Of a stretch of DNA of 64,000 bases, positions 8,189 to 16,835 are shown in pieces. How positions within the stretch are numbered: position 1 is the first letter of the stretch; the number at the start of each line of letters is the position of its first letter. Both the position numbers and the translations under genes were made by a program. The notes under the pieces were generated by a model that saw nothing but the letters and a program-made list of their open reading frames with translations, was not told the origin of the DNA and made no database searches. The stretch comes from Alphaproteobacteria bacterium (lineage in GTDB: Bacteria > Pseudomonadota > Alphaproteobacteria > ATCC43930 > CGMCC-115725), in NCBI GenBank assembly GCA_028871055.1, contig JAGWON010000004.1:1-64000 (forward strand). The letters are read 5' to 3'.

Positions 8189-8560
8189 ATGATCGATCTC
8201 GCCTTTGCCATAGTTGTTGCCGCTGCGCTCATGGGCACCGGTCTCGCGGTGCTCTACGCGCGCGGACCGGCGGCCAAGCGGCCCCATGCGGTGATTCCGC
8301 TCGTGCACGGCGCTTTGGGCGCGGCCGGCTTCGTTCTGCTGATCGCCGTTTTGCGCCACGGCCTACCGGCAACCGATACCGGCACCGGCGACTTCGGCGT
8401 CATCGCCGGCGCGCTGTTCGGTCTGGCGCTGGCTTTCGGCGGCTTGATTGCATTCGCGGCGTGGCGCGGTCGTCGGCCGGCCGGCCTGCTGGTCGCAACC
8501 CATGCCGGCGTCGCGATCGCCGGCTTCGTGGTGCTGCTGACGCTGGTTGTGTTGCGGTAG
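8189..8560 (+). CDS. small four-helix membrane protein
   Basis: A 123-residue very hydrophobic protein with four predicted transmembrane helices (about 4-24, 37-57, 69-89 and 98-122) and short polar loops. His residues at helix ends (PHAVIPLVHGALG and ATHAGVAIAG) are the only notable polar positions in the membrane part. I do not recognise the family. It stands alone, about 100 bases from the preceding small frame and 120 bases from the MFS gene. Steady third-position GC makes it a likely real gene. Confidence 0.6.
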   Translation: MIDLAFAIVVAAALMGTGLAVLYARGPAAKRPHAVIPLVHGALGAAGFVLLIAVLRHGLPATDTGTGDFGVIAGALFGLALAFGGLIAFAAWRGRRPAGLLVATHAGVAIAGFVVLLTLVVLR

Positions 8561-8683
8561 AGCGGCGCATTCCCGCACGCCGGACCCTCGACTCTCGTAT
8601 TTTTCGCTTTTGGCGTAGAATAATCGGAGAACGAAACAACAATAAATTCCGGTGTCTCATTCCGGAAACACAATGGGGGAATT

Positions 8684-10060
8684 ATGGCTGACGCACAACG
8701 ATCCCACGAAGTCCAGGTCGTACAGGTTTCGCACCTGATCGACGAACGCGGCCTCAGCTCGATCAACATCATGCTGATCGTGTGGTCGCTGTTCATCGTT
8801 TTCATCGACGGCTACGACATCAGTGCCATCAGCTTCGCCGCGCCGCCCATTGCCAAGGCCTGGCACATCGCCAATCGCGGTGCGTTCGGGCCGGTATTCA
8901 GCGCCAGTCTCGTCGGCATCCTCGTCGGTTCCGGCCTGTTCGGCTACATCGGCGACCGGCATGGCCGCAAGAAGGCGCTGATCGGCTCGCTCGTCACCTT
9001 CGGCGTCTTCACCTGGATCGCCGCCTATTCGACGAGCTTGAGCCAGATTTTCTGGCTCCGCCTCGTCGCCGGCATCGGCATCGGCGGCGTGATCCCGAAC
9101 GTCGTCGCGATGAACATCGAGTTTGCGCCTCGCCACCTCCGCTCCACGCTCGCCATCATCGCGGTCGGTCTGGTGCCCGTCGGCGGCGCCATCCCGGGTG
9201 TCGTCACGGCGACGCTCGTGCCACAGCACGGCTGGCCGATCATTTTCCTCATCGGCGGGATCGCGCCACTGGTGATCGCGGCCGTGGCGCTGTTCGCGCT
9301 GCCGGAATCGATCAAGTACATGGCGATCCATGAGGGCCATCGCCAGGACATGGAGCGGTTGATCGCGGTCATCCGGCCGGACATCAAGGTCGCACCCAAC
9401 GCGCGCTTCGTGGTCGAGGACGAGAAGCAGTATCCGGGCTTCAATCCGAAATATCTCTTCCGCGACGGGCTCCATCTGATCACCCCGCTGCTGTGGCTGC
9501 TGTTCGCGCTCAACCTGATGGGTTATTTCTTCCTGCTGAGCTGGACGCCGCTGCTGTTGACGGCGTCGAAGCTCCCGTTGCAGGTCGCGGCGGCCGCGGG
9601 AACCGCGCTGCAGGTCGGCGGCACGGTCGGCGCCTTCGCGATTTGCCGATCGGTCGACAAATACGGCTTCAGGCCGATCGCGCTGCTGTTCGTCCTGGCC
9701 GTTCCCGTCGTCGGTTCGATCGGGTTCATCGGGCTCGGTGGCTCCGTGCCGGCGCTGGTCGTGGTTTCTTTCTTTGCCGGCTTTTGCGTCCTCGGCGTCC
9801 AGTCGGCGATCAACGTCGCCGGTGCGATGGTCTATCCGACGTCGCTGCGCGCCAACGGGTCGGGCTGGGAGCTCGGACTCGGTCGCATCGGATCGATCGT
9901 TGGACCGCTGGTCGGCGGGGTGTTCGTCATGCTGCCGATTCAGCAGCTCTACATGTGGTCCGCCCTGCCCTTCGTCGTCGGTGCCGTCATTTGCTACATC
10001 ATTTCCCGGCTGAACGAGGCCCGGCTCGAGGGCCGGTTGGGCCAGCCGGCGGTGCAGTGA
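8684..10060 (+). CDS. MFS transporter, aromatic acid:H+ symporter (AAHS)-like
   Basis: A 458-residue twelve-helix major facilitator protein. The DGYDI motif in helix 1 is the hallmark of the aromatic acid:proton symporter subfamily (PcaK/BenK type), and GYIGDRHGRKKAL after helix 2 is the MFS signature loop. PESIKYM closes the N-terminal half and RANGSGWELGLGRIGSIVGP is the matching late motif. A 4-hydroxybenzoate or benzoate-like substrate is inferred, which would fit the pca genes at 59-63 kb, but they are far away. The ATG follows GGGGGAATT. No regulator or catabolic gene is adjacent. Confidence 0.85.
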   Translation: MADAQRSHEVQVVQVSHLIDERGLSSINIMLIVWSLFIVFIDGYDISAISFAAPPIAKAWHIANRGAFGPVFSASLVGILVGSGLFGYIGDRHGRKKALIGSLVTFGVFTWIAAYSTSLSQIFWLRLVAGIGIGGVIPNVVAMNIEFAPRHLRSTLAIIAVGLVPVGGAIPGVVTATLVPQHGWPIIFLIGGIAPLVIAAVALFALPESIKYMAIHEGHRQDMERLIAVIRPDIKVAPNARFVVEDEKQYPGFNPKYLFRDGLHLITPLLWLLFALNLMGYFFLLSWTPLLLTASKLPLQVAAAAGTALQVGGTVGAFAICRSVDKYGFRPIALLFVLAVPVVGSIGFIGLGGSVPALVVVSFFAGFCVLGVQSAINVAGAMVYPTSLRANGSGWELGLGRIGSIVGPLVGGVFVMLPIQQLYMWSALPFVVGAVICYIISRLNEARLEGRLGQPAVQ

Positions 10061-10171
10061 CCGGCTGATCTCTGCGCACTCCGGGGCTGCGGGAACGGCC
10101 GCAGAATTCCTCTTTCGGCCGGGCGCAGGCGCGCTTACGGTTGGGCGGAATCTGACGGAGGTCTCGCCATC

Positions 10172-10975
10172 ATGGATGCGCGCGACAAATCGCCGGCTCA
10201 CGACGCGATCCTGCTACGGCGCGACGTCGACGGCATCGCCTGGCTGACGCTCAACCGACCGGCGGCACGCAACGCGCTGTCGGTTGCGCTGATGGGCGCC
10301 TTACAGGACGCACTCGATGCCCTTGCGCGCGACGACGCGATCAAGGTCGTGGTGATCGGCGCCAACGGGCCGGGCTTCTGCGCCGGCCACGATCTGCGCG
10401 AAATGCGCGCCAATCCCGGCCGGCAGCATTACGAAGCGGTATTCCGGCAATGCGCGCGACTGATGACCAGCATCGTCCGGCTGCCCAAGCCGGTGATCGC
10501 GCGCGTGCACGGCGTCGCCACCGCCGCAGGCTGCCAGTTGGTGGCGAGCTGCGATCTCGCCGTGGCCGCGGCGGAGGCGCGCTTCGCGACGCCCGGCGTC
10601 AATATCGGCCTGTTCTGCTCGACGCCGATGGTGGCGCTGTCGCGCGCCGTGCCGCGCAAGGCGGCGATGGAGATGCTGCTCACCGGCGAGCTGATCGGCA
10701 CCGACGAGGCGCAGCGTCTCGGCCTGATCAACCGCGTCGTGCCCGGCGAAGCGCTCGACGAAGCGGTTGCCGAGCTGGCGCGCACGATCGCGGCCAAGTC
10801 GCCGCTGGTGCTCAAGATCGGCAAGGAGGCGTTCTACCGCCAAGCCGAGCTCGATCTCGACGAGGCCTACGCCTATACCAGCGAGGTGATGGTCACCAAC
10901 ATGATGGCGCGCGACGCCGAGGAAGGCATCGACGCCTTCCTGCAAAAGCGCCCGCCCCGATGGGAGAACCGGTGA
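10172..10975 (+). CDS. enoyl-CoA hydratase/isomerase superfamily protein, ECHDC3-like
   Basis: A 267-residue crotonase-fold protein. The oxyanion-hole regions are present (FCAGHDLREM and HGVATAAGCQLVASCD). The two catalytic glutamates of classical enoyl-CoA hydratase are absent: the first position is Gln122 (GCQL) and the second Gly142 (TPGVNIGLFCSTP). That combination is the ECHDC3-type pattern, so it may not hydrate enoyl-CoA. It is the first gene of an operon: its TGA overlaps the GTG of the next gene, whose own stop overlaps metY. A second metY-linked acyl-CoA function is inferred, not shown. Confidence 0.85.
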   Translation: MDARDKSPAHDAILLRRDVDGIAWLTLNRPAARNALSVALMGALQDALDALARDDAIKVVVIGANGPGFCAGHDLREMRANPGRQHYEAVFRQCARLMTSIVRLPKPVIARVHGVATAAGCQLVASCDLAVAAAEARFATPGVNIGLFCSTPMVALSRAVPRKAAMEMLLTGELIGTDEAQRLGLINRVVPGEALDEAVAELARTIAAKSPLVLKIGKEAFYRQAELDLDEAYAYTSEVMVTNMMARDAEEGIDAFLQKRPPRWENR

Positions 10976-11451
10976 ACCACGACGCGTACAGCGACGACTA
11001 TCTGCGCGGTATCCTGCGCCGCGTGCGCACCATCGCCATAGTCGGCGCCAGCGAGAACTGGAACCGGCCGTCCTATTTCGCGATGAAGTATCTCCAAACC
11101 AAGGGCTATCGCGTCATTCCAGTCAATCCGGGCGCCAGCGTGCCGGAAATCCTCCGCGAGAAGGTCTACAAGTCGCTGGCCGAAATCCCCGATGCTATCG
11201 ACATGGTTGACATCTTCCGGCGCAGCGAGGAAGCGGCGGCGATCGTCGACGCGGCGATCGCGAAGGGCGCCAAGGTCGTGTGGATGCAGATCGGCGTGCG
11301 CGACGACGCTGCGGCGCGGAAGGCGGAAGCGGCCGGCCTCGAGGTGGTGATGAACCGCTGTCCCAAGATCGAGTACTCGCGGCTGTGCGGCGAGCTCGGC
11401 TGGAGCGGCGTCAACACCGGCATCATCTCGGCCAAGCGCCGCCGGCTCTGA
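10972..11451 (+). CDS. CoA-binding domain protein (YccU family)
   Basis: About 159 residues forming a single Rossmann-type CoA-binding domain: TIAIVGASENWNRPSYFAMK at the N-terminus, YRVIPVNPG, then a DMVDIFRRSE segment and the Cys-containing MNRCPKIEY near the end. Start choice: GTG 10972 overlaps the upstream stop as GTGA and has GGGAG 5 bases before it; an in-frame ATG at 10960 is possible but lacks such a site. The stop overlaps the metY start as TGATG. CoA_binding_2 proteins next to O-acetylhomoserine sulfhydrylase genes are a recurring arrangement; the role is unknown. Confidence 0.85.
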   Translation: MNHDAYSDDYLRGILRRVRTIAIVGASENWNRPSYFAMKYLQTKGYRVIPVNPGASVPEILREKVYKSLAEIPDAIDMVDIFRRSEEAAAIVDAAIAKGAKVVWMQIGVRDDAAARKAEAAGLEVVMNRCPKIEYSRLCGELGWSGVNTGIISAKRRRL

Positions 11452-12752
11452 TGGCGGACGCGCGGAAGCCGGCAGCGCCGGGCTTCGAGACGCTGGCGGT
11501 CCACGCCGGCGCCTCCCCCGATCCCGCGACCGGCGCGCGCTCGACGCCGATCTACCAGACGACCGCCTATGTCTTCGACGACGTCGACCATGCCGCCTCG
11601 CTTTTCAACCTCCAGACCTATGGCTACCTCTATTCGCGGCTGACGAATCCTACGGTCTCGGTGCTCGAGGAGCGCGTCGCCGCGCTCGAAGGCGGCCGCG
11701 GCGCGATCTGCGTCGCCTCGGGCCACGCGGCGCAGGTGCTTGCGTTCTTCACTTTCATGGAGCCGGGCGATCACTTCGTCGCCGCCAACAAGCTCTATGG
11801 CGGCTCGATCACCCAGTTCGGTCGCAGCTTCAAGAAATTCGGCTGGGAGGCGACGCTGGTCGATCCCGACGAGCCGGAGAATTTCCGCCGTGCGATCACG
11901 CCGCGCACCAAGGCGATCTTTGTCGAGAGTCTCGCCAATCCGAGCGGCGTCGTGGTCGATCTCGAGCGCGTGGCGCGGATCGCGCACGATGCCGGGCTGT
12001 TGTTCATCGTCGACAACACCATGGCATCGCCTTATCTGTGTCGGCCGTTCGAGTGGGGCGCGGACCTCATCGTCCATTCGACCACCAAGTTCCTGTCCGG
12101 GCACGGCAACGCCATGGGCGGCGCCGTCATCGACAGCGGCAAGGTCGATTGGGCGAAAAATCCGAAATTCAAGTCGCTGACCGAACCCGAGCCTGCCTAT
12201 CACGGGCTGCGCTTCTACGAGACCTTCGGCGACCTCGCCTTCACCGTGCACGGCCACGCCGTAGGCCTGCGCGATCTCGGCGCCACCATGGCGCCGGTCA
12301 ATGCCTTCCTCACCATTACCGGCATCGAGACGCTGGCGCTGCGTATGGAACGCCACGTGGCGAACGCGCTGGCGGTGGCGCGGTACCTCGAGCGCCATCC
12401 GGCGGTTGCCTGGGTATCGCATGCCGGTCTGGCGTCGAGCCCCTATCACGGGCTGGCGAAGAAGTATCTACCGAAGGGCACCGGCCCAGTCTTCACCTTC
12501 GGCCTCAAAGACGGTTACGATGCTGGCGTGAAGCTGGTCGAGGGCGTCAACCTGTTCTCGCATCTCGCCAACGTGGGCGATACGCGATCGCTCATTCTGC
12601 ATCCGGCCTCGACCACGCACCGGCAATTGACGGCCGAGCAGCAAGCCGCCGCCGGCGCCGGGCCGGAAGTCGTACGATTGTCGATCGGTATCGAGAGCGT
12701 TGCCGACCTCATCGCCGATCTCGATCAGGCACTCGCCTCGGCAGGGCACTGA
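11451..12752 (+). CDS. metY: O-acetylhomoserine sulfhydrylase
   Basis: A PLP enzyme of the Cys/Met metabolism family that makes homocysteine from O-acetylhomoserine and sulfide in methionine synthesis. The length, 433 residues, fits MetY rather than the roughly 390 of MetB/MetZ. FETLAVHAG at 12-20, PIYQTTAYVF, YSRLTNPTVSVLEER and the PLP lysine Lys213 in VHSTTKFLSGHG are all present, and the C-terminus holds VGDTRSLILHPASTTH. The ATG 11451 overlaps the stop of the CoA-binding gene (TGATG), so translation is coupled. It closes the three-gene operon. Confidence 0.93.
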   Translation: MADARKPAAPGFETLAVHAGASPDPATGARSTPIYQTTAYVFDDVDHAASLFNLQTYGYLYSRLTNPTVSVLEERVAALEGGRGAICVASGHAAQVLAFFTFMEPGDHFVAANKLYGGSITQFGRSFKKFGWEATLVDPDEPENFRRAITPRTKAIFVESLANPSGVVVDLERVARIAHDAGLLFIVDNTMASPYLCRPFEWGADLIVHSTTKFLSGHGNAMGGAVIDSGKVDWAKNPKFKSLTEPEPAYHGLRFYETFGDLAFTVHGHAVGLRDLGATMAPVNAFLTITGIETLALRMERHVANALAVARYLERHPAVAWVSHAGLASSPYHGLAKKYLPKGTGPVFTFGLKDGYDAGVKLVEGVNLFSHLANVGDTRSLILHPASTTHRQLTAEQQAAAGAGPEVVRLSIGIESVADLIADLDQALASAGH

Positions 12753-12768
12753 CGCGGCGTCAGGGTTT

Positions 12769-13203
12769 TCAGCGTGACCGACGCGCCGTCGTTCCGCGCC
12801 GCGACCGCCGGTGCCGGCCGCGATAGTTTGCGACCTCGACCAGATTGCCGTCGGGATCGCGGAAATAGATCGAGCGCATCGGTCCCAAGGCGCCGGTCTT
12901 CGGCACCGGCCCCAGCTCGATCGGCACGCCGCAATCCACGAGACGCGCGACGATCGCGTCGAGCGGCGTCGCCGCAATCAGGCAGAAATCGCCGGTGCCT
13001 GGCAGCGTCCGGCGCGCCTTGGGCTCGAATTCGTGTCCGGCTCGGTGCAGGTTGATTTTCTGTCGGCCGAAGGCGAGCGCGACCCGGCCGACGAATTCAA
13101 CGCGCTTCAAACCGAGCGTCCGCTCGTAAAATCGGCAGGTCGCATCGATATCGGCGACGGTCAGCACGAAATGGTCGATGCGGTCGATTCGCGGTTGACT
13201 CAT
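12769..13203 (-). CDS. VOC family (glyoxalase/bleomycin resistance-like) protein
   Basis: A 144-residue two-module vicinal oxygen chelate protein. IDHFVLTVADIDATCRFYER opens the first module with a candidate metal His, and a HRAG segment holds another; the second module contains IYFRDPDGNLVEVANY with the usual metal Glu. The start at 13203 has AGGA 6 bases upstream and begins MSQPRIDRIDH; a longer frame from 13218 is less likely. VOC proteins range from dioxygenases to resistance proteins, so no substrate is given. Its 3' end faces metY, 16 bases away. Confidence 0.85.
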   Translation of the reverse strand: MSQPRIDRIDHFVLTVADIDATCRFYERTLGLKRVEFVGRVALAFGRQKINLHRAGHEFEPKARRTLPGTGDFCLIAATPLDAIVARLVDCGVPIELGPVPKTGALGPMRSIYFRDPDGNLVEVANYRGRHRRSRRGTTARRSR

Positions 13204-13289
13204 CGGAAATCCTACCACGGCTTTGTCACGCGACGCGGAGGTGACAGTTCGGTGACATACGCGTTTGCCGAACGAATTGGAGCCGATCC

Positions 13290-14027
13290 ATGCTTCGGTT
13301 GGGACTGTCGTGGATCAATACCTTCGACGCGACGGTCATTCAATTCTTCGACCAGTTCGCCGACAAGGGCGTCACCTTCAATCTGTTGGTGCGCGACGTC
13401 GGTGATTCCCACCTGCTCAAGGGCGGGTTGTTCATGGCGTTTCTTTGGTGGGCGTGGTTCAGAACCGGCGGCGATGCCGCTGCCCGCCGCCGTTACGTCG
13501 TGTTATCGATCATCGGCGCGCTTGCCGTGGTCGTCGCCGCGCGCACGCTGCAACTGACGCTACCGTTCCATGATCGGCCGCTGTACGCGGCGGCGAATTT
13601 TGTCATGCCGATCGGCGTCGATCCTGCGAATCTGAGCCATTGGAACTCGCTGCCGAGCGATCACGCCGCGCTGTTCTTCGCGCTGTCGCTCGCGGTCTGG
13701 TACGAGGCGCGCGCGCTGGGCTATCTGGCCATGGCGTGGACTCTCATCGTGGTCTGCCTGCCGCGGCTCTACCTCGGCTACCATTACGCCAGCGACATCG
13801 TCGCCGGCGCCATCCTCGGCCTGGTCATGATGGCAGCCATTCAGCACTATCTGCGAAATTGGAAGCTCGTTGAGGGGGTCGTGCAATGGGAAACCGGTCA
13901 TCGCGCGGCGTTTTACGGTCTGGCTTTCTTCGTGACCTACGAGACAACAATCCTGTTCTACGATGTCCGTGAACTCGTCACCGACAGCATGCACGTGGTC
14001 AAGGCGGTGCTGATCGCGCTGGCATAG
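13290..14027 (+). CDS. PAP2 superfamily membrane phosphatase
   Basis: A 245-residue polytopic membrane protein with the type 2 phosphatidic acid phosphatase motifs: SLPSDHAALFF (phosphate-binding Ser and catalytic His) and RLYLGYHYASDIVAG (Arg, His nucleophile and Asp). The substrate may be a phosphatidic acid, undecaprenyl pyrophosphate or another lipid phosphate; sequence alone does not decide. The C-terminal 50 residues extend beyond the usual domain and include another hydrophobic stretch. It stands alone and converges on cutA, 5 bases apart. Confidence 0.88.
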   Translation: MLRLGLSWINTFDATVIQFFDQFADKGVTFNLLVRDVGDSHLLKGGLFMAFLWWAWFRTGGDAAARRRYVVLSIIGALAVVVAARTLQLTLPFHDRPLYAAANFVMPIGVDPANLSHWNSLPSDHAALFFALSLAVWYEARALGYLAMAWTLIVVCLPRLYLGYHYASDIVAGAILGLVMMAAIQHYLRNWKLVEGVVQWETGHRAAFYGLAFFVTYETTILFYDVRELVTDSMHVVKAVLIALA

Positions 14028-14032
14028 CGGCG

Positions 14033-14368
14033 TCAGATGTGCGCCACCGCGACCTCGCTGCGCACCCAGTCGAGATACGGCGCATATCCGGCAGCGACCG
14101 GTATGGCTTCGATGCAGGGGCAGTCGTAGGAATGCAACGCCTTAATCCGGGCGATCAGCTGCTCGATGCGGTCCGCCGTCGTCTTCACGATCAGCAGCGC
14201 CTCGCTGTCCTGCTGAATTTCGCCCTGCCACCAATAGAACGAGCGCACGTTGTCGAGCACATTGGCGCAGGCGGCGAGCCGCTCTTTGACAAGCGCAATG
14301 CCGATCTCCTCCGCCTGGACGCGCTCGCGCGCCGTCGCGTAAACGAACATCACCGTCTCCGCCGGCAT
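14033..14368 (-). CDS. cutA: divalent cation tolerance protein CutA
   Basis: CutA1 is a small trimeric ferredoxin-like protein linked to copper tolerance. The 111-residue chain shows the family core ERLAACANVLDNVRSFYWWQ (residues in the LAAC..N pattern), ALLIVKT, and LHSYDCPCIEAIPV. The start at 14368 is chosen because GGGAGG lies 5 bases upstream and the family N-terminus begins there; a longer frame to 14479 is rejected. Confidence 0.92.
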   Translation of the reverse strand: MPAETVMFVYATARERVQAEEIGIALVKERLAACANVLDNVRSFYWWQGEIQQDSEALLIVKTTADRIEQLIARIKALHSYDCPCIEAIPVAAGYAPYLDWVRSEVAVAHI

Positions 14369-14477
14369 GGTTGCCTCCCGTTTTCGGTCACGCGCCCGCG
14401 AGCCGTCGGCTCGCTTTGCGCGCCTGCCCCCGTCCGCTACCATGGCGCGTCCGCACGACGACATCCAGGGGATGGAC

Positions 14478-14777
14478 ATGTCCGAGGATTCGAAGCCGGC
14501 CGTGCCGGAAAGACCGCCGCGAGCGCCGAGCCCGACCGCGAATCAGCGGGCTTGGCTACAACGCGGCCTGACCGAGCCAGGCGGCAAGCTGCCGCTGTTC
14601 GATGCCCGGGGCCGCGAGGTCGATCACCGTACCATCCAGGCCTGTCTCGATGCCGGCTGGGCCGAGCCGTGGTTCGCCAATCCGCTCAACCCGGCAATGC
14701 AGATCTGCCGATTGACTGAAAAGGGTCGCGCCGTCGCGGAAGGACGCCGCACTAGACGTCATACGAAAGATGAATAG
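14478..14777 (+). CDS. small conserved alphaproteobacterial protein of unknown function
   Basis: A 99-residue hydrophilic protein. The central part (LTEPGGKLPLFDARGREVD, CLDAGWAEPWFANPL, ICRLTEKGRA) resembles short conserved proteins I recall from alphaproteobacteria, with a winged-helix-like 'CRLTEKG' ending. The start is taken at ATG 14478, with CAGGGG upstream; in-frame ATGs at 14472 and 14442 are alternatives. No function known. The T-rich stretch after the stop may mark transcript end, but no hairpin is seen. Confidence 0.65.
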   Translation: MSEDSKPAVPERPPRAPSPTANQRAWLQRGLTEPGGKLPLFDARGREVDHRTIQACLDAGWAEPWFANPLNPAMQICRLTEKGRAVAEGRRTRRHTKDE

Positions 14778-14833
14778 GAAAGCTTAACAGGCTGGATTTT
14801 CGTTATTTTTTGTGACGCGGCGGATCGAAAAGA

Positions 14834-14910
14834 TGGTCGGAGCGGTGAGATTTGAACTCACGACCCTCAGCACCCCATGCTGATGCGCTACCAGGCTGCG
14901 CTACGCTCCG
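14834..14910 (-). tRNA. tRNA-Pro (GGG)
   Basis: Read on the minus strand, this is a full cloverleaf: acceptor stem CGGAGCG pairing with CGCTCCG, a D-arm with AGCCTGGTA, anticodon stem TCAGC/GCTGA with loop ATGGGGT, and a T-arm with GTTCAAATC. The anticodon GGG is at 14876-14874 and reads CCC (and CCU by wobble) proline codons. The 3' CCA is encoded (14836-14834). The 77-base length is normal. Confidence 0.97.
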
Positions 14911-14934
14911 GCCGGCCGTCCTGTGGGGCGGATA

Positions 14935-15378
14935 CTAGCTCCCGTCCCGCAACTTCTTCAATTCCTCGCGCAACGCGATGAGGTCGCGGCGCAGATCGAA
15001 CAACTCGCGCCGCATGTCGTCCACCTTCTCGCCCTCGCGCGCCGCGACGGTAGTTGGCAGCGTCAGCCGCGGAATCTCGTCGGTCTTGAGCGCCCCTTCG
15101 CGCAGCAGCTTTTGCACGCCCTTGATGGTGTAACCCTGCTCGTAAAGACACTGGCGGATGCGGCGCAGCAACGCCACATCGTCCGGCCGGTAATAGCGGC
15201 GGCCGCCGGCGCGCTTCAGGGGCCTGACTTGCGGGAATTTCGACTCCCAAAAGCGTAAGACGTGCTGCGGCACCTCGAGCTCGGTTGCGACCTCGCTGAT
15301 GGTGCGGAAAGCATCTGCCGACTTGCCGCGCCCCGTGGCTGGCGGCGGCGGCATCATTTCGGGCAGGCGCATGTTCAT
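14935..15378 (-). CDS. MerR family transcriptional regulator
   Basis: A 147-residue MerR-type regulator: a winged helix-turn-helix (about 25-95) with [37 protein letters not shown], and [14 protein letters not shown], followed by a C-terminal coiled-coil (about 115-147) ending in [12 protein letters not shown]. No Cys effector site is visible. Its start overlaps the ihfA stop as ATGA, the order conserved in many alphaproteobacteria. The target is unknown. Confidence 0.88.
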   Translation of the reverse strand: MNMRLPEMMPPPPATGRGKSADAFRTISEVATELEVPQHVLRFWESKFPQVRPLKRAGGRRYYRPDDVALLRRIRQCLYEQGYTIKGVQKLLREGALKTDEIPRLTLPTTVAAREGEKVDDMRRELFDLRRDLIALREELKKLRDGS

Positions 15379-15701
15379 GCCGCGCCGGTCCCGCTATCCG
15401 CTTTCGACAGGGCGCCGTTGATCTGATCCTTGAGCACGTGCGAGGCGCGGAAGACCAGGACGCGTCGCGGATTGATCGGCACCTCTTTGCCGGTCTTCGG
15501 ATTGCGGCCGATGCGGCGGCCCTTCTTGCGGACCGCGAAGCTGCCGAAACTCGAAACCTTGACCATCTCGCCGCGGGCAAGCGCTTCGGCGATCTCGTTC
15601 AACACCGTCTCGACCAGCTGGGCCGATTCGTTACGAGAAAGTCCGACCTCCTGATAGACGGCCTCGCTCAATTGCGCACGCGTGACCGTTTGCCCCGCCA
15701 T
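15375..15701 (-). CDS. ihfA: integration host factor subunit alpha
   Basis: A DNA-bending HU/IHF family protein of 108 residues. The alpha-type N-terminus [19 protein letters not shown], the [17 protein letters not shown] core, and the [14 protein letters not shown] arm that wraps DNA (with the intercalating Pro) are present. The start has GGGGAGG five bases before it and a promoter is visible upstream. Pairs with IhfB, which is not in the window. Confidence 0.95.
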   Translation of the reverse strand: MAGQTVTRAQLSEAVYQEVGLSRNESAQLVETVLNEIAEALARGEMVKVSSFGSFAVRKKGRRIGRNPKTGKEVPINPRRVLVFRASHVLKDQINGALSKADSGTGAA

Positions 15702-15737
15702 GCCGGCCTCCCCTGCAATCTGGCCCTGAATTTGGAA

Positions 15738-15766
15738 AACCTAACGCGAGGGCGGAAGTTTTGCAA
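15738..15766 (-). promoter_or_regulatory. sigma-70 type promoter for ihfA-merR
   Basis: On the minus strand TTGCAA (15766-15761) and TAGGTT (15743-15738) are spaced by 17 bases and lie about 37 bases upstream of the ihfA ATG. This suggests ihfA can be transcribed separately from the fabH gene upstream, which ends at 15840. Confidence 0.5.
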
Positions 15767-15839
15767 TTACAGCGATTTGGCCACTGATCTTGAACCCTGG
15801 GGATAACTGCCAAGGCCGCACGCCAGCAGGGTTTCCGCC

Positions 15840-16835
15840 CTACCAGCGCACCAGTCCGGCGCCCCAGGTGACGCCGCCGCCCATCGCCTCGACCAATACC
15901 AGCTGACCCGGCTTGATACGGCCGTCGGCGGTCGCCTCGGCGAGCGCCAGCGGCACCGAGGCTGCCGAGGTGTTGGCATGGTGATCGATGGTCATAACCA
16001 CCTTCTCCGCCGGCAGCCCGAGCCGCCGACCCATGCTGTCGATGATTCGTTTGTTGGCCTGATGCGGCACCAGCCAGTCGATGTCGGCAGCGATCAGTCC
16101 GTTCGCCGCCAGTGCCTCATCGACCACGGCCGCCAGACGCTCGACGGCGAGGCGGAAGACCTCCTTGCCTTCCATTCGCAGATGGCCGACGTGGCCGTTG
16201 AGCGACGGACCGCCGTCGACGTAGAGGATGCCGTAATTGCCACCGTCGGAATGAAGGTGGGTCGACAGCACGCCGCCCTCCATGTTGGAGCCGGATCCGG
16301 CGCCGGCATGACCGTTCGTAGCCTTGGCCTCGAGCACCAGCGCCCCCGCCCCGTCGCCGAACAGCACGCAGGTGCCGCGATCGGTCCAGTCGAGGATGCG
16401 CGAGAAAGTCTCGGCGCCGATTACCAGCGCACGACGCGCCTGTCCGCACTTGAGAAAATTATCTGCCACCGCCAGCGCGTAGATGAATCCGGTGCACACC
16501 GCATGGACGTCGAAGGCTGCGCCACCGGTCATCCCGATTCGCGCTTGGACTTTGGTTGCCGTCGCCGGAAAGGTGTTGTCGGGTGTCGCCGTCGCCAGCA
16601 CCAGGAGGTCGATGTCGCCGCCCTCGAGGCGCGCCGCCGTCAGCGCGCGCTCGGCCGCCTTGACCGCCAGATCGGAGGTCAGCTCCCCGTCTGCCGCGAT
16701 GTGGCGCTGACGAATGCCGGTACGCTGCACGATCCAGGCGTCCGAGGTGTCGAGCGTCTTCGCGATCTCGTCGTTGGTGACGATGCGTTCGGGCAGATAA
16801 CCGCCGCAACCGAGAACGTGCGAGCGGAAGTTCAT
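15840..16835 (-). CDS. fabH: beta-ketoacyl-ACP synthase III
   Basis: FabH condenses acetyl-CoA with malonyl-ACP to start fatty acid synthesis. The 331-residue chain has the full catalytic triad: Cys114 in [10 protein letters not shown], His258 in VPHQANKRI and Asn288 in [17 protein letters not shown] near residue 40 and the C-terminal GGGVTWGAG are family features. The ATG at 16835 overlaps the plsX stop (TGATG); an apparent N-terminal extension to 17105 would lie inside plsX and is rejected. Confidence 0.96.
   Translation of the reverse strand: MNFRSHVLGCGGYLPERIVTNDEIAKTLDTSDAWIVQRTGIRQRHIAADGELTSDLAVKAAERALTAARLEGGDIDLLVLATATPDNTFPATATKVQARIGMTGGAAFDVHAVCTGFIYALAVADNFLKCGQARRALVIGAETFSRILDWTDRGTCVLFGDGAGALVLEAKATNGHAGAGSGSNMEGGVLSTHLHSDGGNYGILYVDGGPSLNGHVGHLRMEGKEVFRLAVERLAAVVDEALAANGLIAADIDWLVPHQANKRIIDSMGRRLGLPAEKVVMTIDHHANTSAASVPLALAEATADGRIKPGQLVLVEAMGGGVTWGAGLVRW

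Noticed and set aside
10087-10104. A 6-base stem CTGCGG/CCGCAG after the MFS gene as a terminator.
   Set aside because: No T run directly follows, so it is not a convincing intrinsic terminator.
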